Source of the DNA: a bacterium
GTDB lineage: Bacteria; Patescibacteria; ABY1; BM507; VMTK01
Reading direction: 5' to 3'
DNA length: 13,177 nucleotides
NCBI GenBank assembly: GCA_030641105.1
Contig: DAOWHZ010000095.1
Span: 1 to 13,177, forward strand
Part shown: one piece after another, positions 4,205 through 9,197 of the stretch
Layout: the number at the start of each line of letters is the position of its first letter
Numbering within the stretch: position 1 is the stretch's first letter
The notes under the pieces: generated by a model
What the model saw: only the letters and a program-made list of their open reading frames with translations
The model's database searches: none
Told to the model about the DNA's origin: nothing
Translations under genes and position numbers: made by a program

Positions 4205-4232
4205 ATTTTAATGATTTTAAAATTTTTGTCAA
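4205..4232 (-). promoter_or_regulatory. Promoter of the Ile/Leu/Val-leader block
   Basis: -35 TTGACA (4227-4232), 16-nt spacer, -10 TAAAAT (4205-4210). Together with the leader ORF 9 nt downstream this gives a nearly leaderless transcript. Confidence 0.75.
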
Positions 4233-4306
4233 TAGCTATAATTTTAGCTAAAATTACAATAAAAATTTTTCAATAATTAGCTTTAAAACACTTATCCACA
4301 AAAAAA

Positions 4307-5386
4307 TTACAAAATTTTAGCCAATTGTTTAATCAAAGAAACCACTACTGGCGGGGCTAATAAGCTATAAGCGTCCCTGCCTTCATCATCTTTTATCATC
4401 CATGATTTTTCTGTTGTTTTAACATTATTATCCGCGTCTAACTCATAAACATATTCCGGAGTAATTTCATAATCATCAACTAACTCGTCTGCTTCCGCAA
4501 CTGGAATTGAATTTCGCAATAAAATCTTTGGCATGCCATGCAAGGAAAATACTTTTTCTATTAATTTATCATCCAATTCAAGCCGTTTTCTAATTGCTTC
4601 AATGCCAAGCTCATCTCCTTCTTTAGCGCCCATTCTGGCATTATCACAGTCGGCATTATCGCATATCAAATAAAATTCTTGCTTATCCTTATCATAACCG
4701 ACTTTTTGAGTAGCAAACAATTTTAAATTTCTTGGCGTATGGCATTTAGGGCAAACCACTCTATATTTCATGCGCTCGTCAATTACTGATTCGGGAATAT
4801 CAATGGCTACAAATATATCTTTATCCTCTCTGTAATTAATCAAATCCCTAAAATATAACGAATAGGAAACTTGATCTAATTCTCTGGGAAAGCCATCAAT
4901 AAAAAGTGTTTTTCTTGGCATTTTGTCAATTTCTTTTTTGACTAAAGCCAAAATAAATTCTGTTGGCAGCAACGAGCTTGTGTCTCTGTTTAAAAGCGAG
5001 TTTATGGCTTCATCAATTGAAATATAACCGCGATAATGCCGGCTTAAATAATCTATTAGTTCTTTTTTCTTGGCTTTATCAGACATAAACTCATGAGCGT
5101 TTCTTACTACATCACCGACTGATATATGGCCTATTTTATCCTTGCCAAATATTTCCATCATTAATTTAGAGTATGTCCCTTTGCCTGAATTTTTTTTGCC
5201 CAGCCAATAAGCCACAAATGTATTGCCTTGATTAAAGTACTCTCTAAGTTTCTCAATTTCCAGGCCTGCTTTTGCTTCAAAATACTCTCTCCTCTCTACA
5301 GAATCAGATAAATCAAAATCTTTATCCAATCCCTGTATTTTTGTTTTAGACAATATTAAAGGAAAGTCTTTTTCGTAATTTTTCAT
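4307..5386 (-). CDS. Adenylate-kinase-like nucleoside monophosphate kinase, extended form (359 aa)
   Basis: A cytoplasmic P-loop kinase expected to transfer phosphate from ATP to a nucleoside monophosphate. Visible elements in order are the P-loop GKKNSGKGT (63-71), the NMP-binding region HISVGDVVR (87-95), FIDGFPREL (162-170) with the conserved GFPR, and DERMKYRVVCPKC leading into a zinc-type lid with C212, C215, C242 and C247. Normal adenylate kinases have about 215 residues. This one has about 55 extra at the N-terminus and a C-terminal extension beyond 300 (ELDADNNVKTTEKSWMI). The leading Gly of the usual P-loop is followed by KKN rather than PPG or APG, so substrate preference may differ. 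No Shine-Dalgarno sequence precedes the ATG. It follows the response regulator across a repeat-filled gap of 104 nt. Confidence 0.85.
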   Translation of the reverse strand: MKNYEKDFPLILSKTKIQGLDKDFDLSDSVERREYFEAKAGLEIEKLREYFNQGNTFVAYWLGKKNSGKGTYSKLMMEIFGKDKIGHISVGDVVRNAHEFMSDKAKKKELIDYLSRHYRGYISIDEAINSLLNRDTSSLLPTEFILALVKKEIDKMPRKTLFIDGFPRELDQVSYSLYFRDLINYREDKDIFVAIDIPESVIDERMKYRVVCPKCHTPRNLKLFATQKVGYDKDKQEFYLICDNADCDNARMGAKEGDELGIEAIRKRLELDDKLIEKVFSLHGMPKILLRNSIPVAEADELVDDYEITPEYVYELDADNNVKTTEKSWMIKDDEGRDAYSLLAPPVVVSLIKQLAKIL

Positions 5387-5394
5387 AAAATAAA

Positions 5395-5487
5395 ATAGTT
5401 AATCAGTTACTCAGTTAATCTGTTACATAGTTTTAACGGAAAACCAAGTACCTGATTAACTAATTAACCAAGTAACTAATTAACTAT
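5395..5487. repeat. AT-rich imperfect palindrome built of GTTAAT/GTTAC units
   Basis: The arms ATAGTTAATCAGTTACTCAG and its near complement at the right end (CAAGTAACTAATTAACTAT) fold around an ACGGAAAACC loop. Each arm is itself made of short repeated units (AGTTAATC, AGTTACT). It fills the gap between the response regulator and the kinase gene and could end the regulator transcript, but has no U-tract. Confidence 0.65.
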
Positions 5488-5490
5488 ATA

Positions 5491-5868
5491 TTATTTTAAA
5501 TACTGTTTAATCTTCTCCTCAACTTGAGCCGGGGTTAAACTGGCTTTAACTAAATAATCAGTTACTCCTAATTTTTCACCTTTTTCTTTATCTTCTTCGG
5601 TTCCTAAATTAGTTAACATAACAACCGGTATATTTTTAGTTAAAGCATCTTTTTTTAATTCTTCTAAAACTGAAAAGCCGTCCAATTGCGGTAAAATTAC
5701 ATCAAGCATAATAATATCGGGCTTTTGTTCTTTAGCTAATTTAAGGCCATCCGCCCCGTTATCAGCTATTAAAACTTCAAAACCGCCGGCTTCCAGCTTT
5801 GTTTTATACATTGAACTAATGGTTTTGTCATCTTCCACTAATAAAACTTTTTTCTTGTTTTGCGGCAT
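5491..5868 (-). CDS. Single-domain response regulator (CheY-like receiver)
   Basis: 125 residues, the length of one receiver domain and nothing else. The acidic pocket is E12, D13 and D14 (VLLVEDDKT), the phosphoacceptor is D56 (PDIIMLDVILP), T86 is the switch threonine (VVMLTN) and K108 is the conserved lysine (YLVKAS). With no output domain it must act by binding a partner protein, as CheY or Spo0F do. No histidine kinase is in the window. The ATG has no Shine-Dalgarno sequence. An extended -10 promoter lies about 43 nt upstream, so it starts its own transcript. Confidence 0.92.
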   Translation of the reverse strand: MPQNKKKVLLVEDDKTISSMYKTKLEAGGFEVLIADNGADGLKLAKEQKPDIIMLDVILPQLDGFSVLEELKKDALTKNIPVVMLTNLGTEEDKEKGEKLGVTDYLVKASLTPAQVEEKIKQYLK

Positions 5869-5910
5869 AATTGTATATTAATAATAAAAATCTGTGAGTA
5901 ACTTATTATA

Positions 5911-5938
5911 ATTATAGCAACTTAATGGAAATTAGCAA
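5911..5938 (-). promoter_or_regulatory. Promoter of the response regulator
   Basis: -10 TATAAT (5911-5916) preceded by TGC (extended -10). A weak -35 TTGCTA (5933-5938) stands at 16-nt spacing. Confidence 0.6.
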
Positions 5939-5945
5939 GACCCTA

Positions 5946-6076
5946 TTTATAAATTCCAAATTTCAAATCACAAATAACAAACAAATAACAAATTCCAAAT
6001 TCCAAAATTTGAGATTTGTTATTTTGGTTATTGAGATTTGTTTGTTATTTGTGATTTGTTATTTGTGATTTATAAA
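5946..6076. repeat. Long imperfect palindrome of CAAATAACAAA-type units
   Basis: The left half holds repeated AAATTCCAAA and CACAAATAACAAACAAATAA units, the right half their complements (GATTTGTTATTT, GTTATTTGTGATT). It occupies most of the gap between the MBL gene's end and the response regulator promoter. No gene is seen in it. Confidence 0.7.
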
Positions 6077-6103
6077 AGGTGTTTTACTTTAATGCCAACA
6101 TTT

Positions 6104-6964
6104 TTATGGGTTATTAATTATTCTTTCTCCATCACTAATTAATTTTACTGTTCCATCTAAATCATTTCTAAAAACCTGCGCGCCAATTCTTTCTATGCGC
6201 TTTATTACTCGCCTGCTGGGATGACCAAAGTTATTATCAGCACCAACCTGAATGACCACAATTTCCGGTTGAACAGCTTGCAAAAATTCTGTGCTGTTTG
6301 AAGTATCAGAACCATGATGATTAGCTTTAAATACTTGCGCGCTTAAATCAGTTCCACTATTTAACAATTCCTGCTCCACCTCTAATTCAATATCACCAGC
6401 CAGCAAAAATTTAGTCTGGCCATAAACTAATTTAGCTACAATTGAACTGTTGTTTAAGTTACTTACTTCTTTACCTAACAAACTTTCACGCGGATAAATA
6501 ATTTGTAGCCCACAGTTTTCACCAAATTCAATGATCTGCGGTCTATCAATAATAGTTAAGGGTATTTTCCGATCTCTAATTAATTCCAACCAGGCCAAAT
6601 AATCAGGGCTGCTATGCACTACGCCTGTATATAAAATCTTCTCCACTTTGTATCGTTTTATCACATCTATTAAGCCAGATACATGGTCATCATGCGGATG
6701 AGTCAAAATCATTAAATCAATTTTTTTATCCCACCAGCTAAAATTTTCTGCTAGCCGCTTTATCACAGTATTATCCGGTCCGCCATCAATTAAAATATTT
6801 TGTCCATAAGGTGTTTTAATTAAAATCGCATCACCCTGGCCAATATCTAAAAAGACAACTTCTAAATCACTGGCTGCTTGGTAGGTTAGCCAGAAAGCAG
6901 GAATTGCAACTATTACTGCAACAATTCCAAGAATTAATAAAATTTTATAGAGTTTATGGGGCAT
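6104..6964 (-). CDS. Membrane-anchored metallo-beta-lactamase hydrolase of the ComEC/Rec2 type
   Basis: 286 residues. One N-terminal membrane segment (about 7-28, ILLILGIVAVIVAIPAFWLT) is followed by a ComEC-type MBL domain: VVFLDIGQGDAILIKTPYG, then the metal motif THPHDDH (88-94), the metal Asp in LLAGDIE (188-193), KANHHGSDTS (213-222) and GHPSRR (247-252). In standard ComEC this domain is fused to the channel and is thought to degrade the non-transported DNA strand. The ComEC at 9198-10847 lacks it, so this protein may be its detached partner. The ATG at 6964 is chosen because TATAAT sits exactly 6 nt upstream and the further upstream ORF is only a translated repeat (LTPTLSLVRRGNF). Confidence 0.85.
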   Translation of the reverse strand: MPHKLYKILLILGIVAVIVAIPAFWLTYQAASDLEVVFLDIGQGDAILIKTPYGQNILIDGGPDNTVIKRLAENFSWWDKKIDLMILTHPHDDHVSGLIDVIKRYKVEKILYTGVVHSSPDYLAWLELIRDRKIPLTIIDRPQIIEFGENCGLQIIYPRESLLGKEVSNLNNSSIVAKLVYGQTKFLLAGDIELEVEQELLNSGTDLSAQVFKANHHGSDTSNSTEFLQAVQPEIVVIQVGADNNFGHPSRRVIKRIERIGAQVFRNDLDGTVKLISDGERIINNP

Positions 6965-6988
6965 GGTTATATTATAGGTTATATTATA
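6965..6988 (-). promoter_or_regulatory. Duplicated TATAAT box in front of the MBL gene
   Basis: The 12-mer TATAATATAACC is repeated exactly in tandem and ends at the ATG. The inner copy gives TATAAT-N6-ATG, the spacing of leaderless transcripts. No -35 is recognised. Confidence 0.55.
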
Positions 6989-6995
6989 GCAAAAA

Positions 6996-7031
6996 TTCCC
7001 TCTCCTTACTAAGGAGAGGGTTGGGGTGAGG
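6996..7031. repeat. Palindromic repeat of the CCCTCTCC family
   Basis: 10-bp stem CCCTCTCCTT/AAGGAGAGGG (6998-7007, 7011-7020) followed by TTGGGGTGAGG. The copy inside comEC (10207-10258) shares the stem type and the same GTTGGGG(G)TGAGG flank. Confidence 0.75.
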
Positions 7032-7044
7032 TCCACTGCTCCGG

Positions 7045-7114
7045 CAGAGTCTCCCGACAGGGGACTCTGCCGAGATTATAGATAACTGTCAGAGTCCCCT
7101 GTCGGGAGACTCTG
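7045..7114. repeat. Inverted pair of self-palindromic 25-mers
   Basis: 7045-7069 and 7090-7114 are exact reverse complements of each other over 25 bp. Each also carries CAGAGTC...GACTCTG at its ends. The whole can therefore fold as one long hairpin or two short ones. Confidence 0.85.
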
Positions 7115-7125
7115 ACACGGCGGAA

Positions 7126-7163
7126 AAACAAAAAGTTGGTAGTTTTGTGAACATACCAACTCA
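7126..7163 (-). terminator. Terminator of the MNT-HEPN pair
   Basis: Stem AGTTGGTA/TACCAACT (7134-7141, 7154-7161) followed on the minus strand by TTTTTGTTTTT. It is 15-20 nt after the HEPN stop codon and nearly identical to the hairpin at 8256-8289. Confidence 0.75.
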
Positions 7164-7178
7164 ATTTTAACACAAAAT

Positions 7179-7637
7179 CTAAATCAATGCCTTTTGGGGG
7201 TCTTGTTTTTTAATTAATTCTTCAATCTTTGATAATAACTGCTGTACATCCTTAATCGCATTAATTAATTCATCTCTTGAAACATCTGATGCACCATATT
7301 CTATTTGATTTCTTTTACTTCTCATTCTTTTAATTCTTTTTAAAACAATTTTTAACTCTCCGTTGATCAACTCACTTACCGCCTCAATAATTATTTGGTG
7401 GTAACCAGTTCCTTTCCTTGCCCTATAGCCGTTTAATAAGAGCAAAGACTCGCCAGCAATTCTTATAGCATCATAAACTTTAGTATAATTAACTAAATCA
7501 TCTCCGCCATGCCTTAAGCTCCATTTAGCATCATTAAAAAATCTAATGGCTTTGCTAAACATTGTTTTAATTTCTTCAATTGATATATTTTCAAACTTTA
7601 ATATTTTATTTTCATTTATTAAATCTTGCAAACTCAT
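7179..7637 (-). CDS. HEPN-domain protein, putative toxin partner of the MNT protein
   Basis: 152 residues, all helical, the size of HepT-like HEPN toxins. Core helices run through IKTMFSKAIRFFNDAKWSLR, YDAIRIAGESLLLLNGYRAR and LKIVLKRIKRMRSKRNQIEYG. In canonical HepT the RNase motif is Rx4HxY. Here the equivalent place reads KRNQIEYG (R109, N110, E113, Y114) with no histidine, so either the active site is altered or the protein works differently. The ATG lies 8 nt after AAAGG, inside the end of the MNT gene (26-nt overlap), so the two are translated together. In related systems the MNT protein AMPylates and silences the HEPN toxin. Confidence 0.78.
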   Translation of the reverse strand: MSLQDLINENKILKFENISIEEIKTMFSKAIRFFNDAKWSLRHGGDDLVNYTKVYDAIRIAGESLLLLNGYRARKGTGYHQIIIEAVSELINGELKIVLKRIKRMRSKRNQIEYGASDVSRDELINAIKDVQQLLSKIEELIKKQDPQKALI

Positions 7638-8190
7638 CTAAATTACCTTTTAAAATAATTTTTGGCTCATTAAGAATTCTTACCAAAAAGCTATTTTTTT
7701 CTTTTAATTTTTTTATTGCATCCTGCTTATCATAAATATGATAATTAATTTCCCTTTTTAGCTCATGCTCAAGTTTACTAACTTTATCAATTAAATCATC
7801 TTGATTTATCTTTCCTATTAGCATAAGATCAATATCGCTTTCACTGTATTCTTTATTCTTAGCAATTGAACCAAAAATAAAAGCGTATTCAACGCCCACT
7901 AAATTATTTATCATTTCTTTAAGTCTGGACTCAATGCCTAATGTTTTTGAAATAATTTTTTTTAATTCTTCATAAAGAGGATAATGTTTATTTAATTTAA
8001 AAAAACGCAAATTACCTTTGCGTTCATCTTTAAGAATACTTTCTTTAACTAAACTATTAAGGGCTTTTTGAAAATGGCTTGGCTCTTTATCTAAATTCTT
8101 TGCAATCTCCCTTAAATAATACTCTTTTCCAGCATCCTTAAAAAATAGATTTAATATCTCTCCTTTGCTATTTTTAAATAAATTTAACAT
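7612..8190 (-). CDS. wHTH plus minimal nucleotidyltransferase (MNT) protein, putative antitoxin and autoregulator
   Basis: 192 residues. The N-terminal part (about 1-75) is a winged helix: GEILNLFFKDAGKEYYLREI, then a recognition helix around SHFQKALNSLVKE and a wing ILKDERKGNLRFFKL. The C-terminal part is an MNT domain with the complete GSx10DxD motif (FIFGSIAKNKEYSESDIDLM). In MntA-HepT pairs such enzymes AMPylate the HEPN toxin. The added DNA-binding domain suggests that it also represses its own promoter, where two 21-bp direct repeats lie. The ATG at 8190 is preferred; an upstream in-frame start would only translate those repeats (YIRRTI twice). The Shine-Dalgarno sequence is weak (AAGG, 9 nt). 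Confidence 0.82.
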   Translation of the reverse strand: MLNLFKNSKGEILNLFFKDAGKEYYLREIAKNLDKEPSHFQKALNSLVKESILKDERKGNLRFFKLNKHYPLYEELKKIISKTLGIESRLKEMINNLVGVEYAFIFGSIAKNKEYSESDIDLMLIGKINQDDLIDKVSKLEHELKREINYHIYDKQDAIKKLKEKNSFLVRILNEPKIILKGNLDEFARFNK

Positions 8191-8193
8191 AAT

Positions 8194-8241
8194 TGTACGC
8201 CTTATATATACAATTGTACGCCTTATGTATATAATTGTCAA
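8194..8241 (-). promoter_or_regulatory. Promoter and direct-repeat operator of the MNT-HEPN pair
   Basis: -35 TTGACA (8236-8241), 17-nt spacer, -10 TACAAT (8213-8218). Two 21-bp direct repeats (8215-8235 and 8194-8214, 18 or 19 of 21 identical, sharing ATAAGGCGTACA) cover the spacer, -10 and start region. The period is two helix turns, so a dimeric repressor could bind both on one face. Confidence 0.8.
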
Positions 8242-8249
8242 TATGCCCT

Positions 8250-8289
8250 AAAATTAAAAAGTTGGCAGTTTTGCAAACATACCAACTTA
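8250..8289 (-). terminator. Terminator upstream of the MNT-HEPN pair
   Basis: Stem AGTTGG(T)/(C)CCAACT-type (about 8260-8266 with 8279-8286), followed by TTTTTAATTTT. It ends the transcript coming from the dipeptidase side. Confidence 0.7.
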
Positions 8290-8298
8290 TCAATCTAT

Positions 8299-8388
8299 CT
8301 ATAAAAAATCCTTTATCCCCTGCAAATATTCTTCATAGCACTCCGCTGCATTATTATTACGCCCGCCTTTTAATTTTAATATTTTCAT
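8299..8388 (-). CDS. Possible micropeptide (29 aa) after the dipeptidase gene
   Basis: It starts MKILKLKGGRNNNAAECYEE and ends GIKDFL before a TAG, 14 nt downstream of the dipeptidase stop codon and just before a terminator. No Shine-Dalgarno sequence. The composition looks protein-like rather than random for AT-rich DNA. It could be a real micropeptide, a remnant of a longer gene, or chance. No family is recognised. Confidence 0.3.
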   Translation of the reverse strand: MKILKLKGGRNNNAAECYEEYLQGIKDFL

Positions 8389-8402
8389 AACTTTTTAAAA
8401 AT

Positions 8403-9011
8403 TTATTCTATGACTCCATAAATAGCAACTTTCTTTTTATTTCTTTTTGCCCACCATATATCACCATATGACCAATGCCAATATTCCTTTGGATAATTAG
8501 ATAAACCGGCTTTTTGTAATGCCTTAAACATAACTTGCCTATTTTTCTGTACATAAAGCGGCAATTTTGCCTGAAATGATTTAGCGTTTTCCTGATATGA
8601 CAGCTGAGAGCTATTCATAGGAATTTTTTTACCATCTCGCCAAAGCCTTAAATCTACCGCTCCTCCGGTCATATGCCCTGATGCACACTTGCCTTTAGAT
8701 GGCGCTACATACTTTTCAACCTCCTTAATAATTTGCGATGCAGTCCAAGAAGAAAATCTTTTTTTAAAATGTTTAATAAACCGCTGAAAAATCTCTTCCT
8801 GCATGTACTGCGACCTCCATGCATCATTAATAATAAAAGTCATATCTTCTGGCAAATATCTTTTTGCTTGACAAATCATTTCAGCTACTGTTTTTCTTAG
8901 GTAAACAATTTTTTCTTTTTTCATTCTAAAAGAACCTGAATTAATAACTAAATCAGGGCATAATTTTTTAATATCAATTAACGGTTCCCCGCATTCTTTA
9001 ATTCTAATCAT
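8403..9011 (-). CDS. D-alanyl-D-alanine dipeptidase, VanX/DdpX type (peptidase M15D)
   Basis: 202 residues, the family length. VanX-type enzymes hydrolyse D-Ala-D-Ala and serve in wall turnover or, in resistance clusters, in removing the vancomycin target. The zinc site is complete: SGHMTGGAVDL supplies H113 and D120, and EYWHWSYGD supplies H179 with E176 as catalytic base. R66 in DAWRS corresponds to the conserved substrate-orienting arginine. No signal peptide is visible, so it probably acts in the cytoplasm. No VanA/VanH-like genes are nearby, so a recycling role is more likely than resistance. No Shine-Dalgarno sequence precedes the ATG, and a repeat element begins 19 nt upstream. Confidence 0.9.
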   Translation of the reverse strand: MIRIKECGEPLIDIKKLCPDLVINSGSFRMKKEKIVYLRKTVAEMICQAKRYLPEDMTFIINDAWRSQYMQEEIFQRFIKHFKKRFSSWTASQIIKEVEKYVAPSKGKCASGHMTGGAVDLRLWRDGKKIPMNSSQLSYQENAKSFQAKLPLYVQKNRQVMFKALQKAGLSNYPKEYWHWSYGDIWWAKRNKKKVAIYGVIE

Positions 9012-9029
9012 AAAATATGTTTTATTTAT

Positions 9030-9154
9030 TAGACTCGCTGCACAATAAGTTTCGTAGCGCCCCGCCTTTCGCGAGGGGCGGGGCGAGAAAATTTTTTAGG
9101 AAAATTTACCGAAATATGGAAATTGTAGTAGAAAATTATTGTGCAGTGAGTCTA
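9030..9154. repeat. MITE-like element with 19-bp terminal inverted repeats
   Basis: The ends TAGACTCGCTGCACAATAA and TTATTGTGCAGTGAGTCTA match at 18 of 19 positions and enclose 87 bp. A GC-rich hairpin (CGCCCCGCC/GGCGGGGCG, about 9058-9085) lies inside and looks like a second, nested palindrome. No ORF of note and no clear target-site duplication. Confidence 0.8.
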
Positions 9155-9197
9155 TTTTATTACTTTTATTTTACTAAAATCCCTCCAAAACCACAAC

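Noticed and set aside
5395..6076. CRISPR array
   Set aside because: Repeated short units are present but irregular and palindromic, without constant repeat-spacer periodicity.
6965..7036. Longer start of the MBL protein
   Set aside because: The extension LTPTLSLVRRGNF is a translated repeat and would include the promoter.
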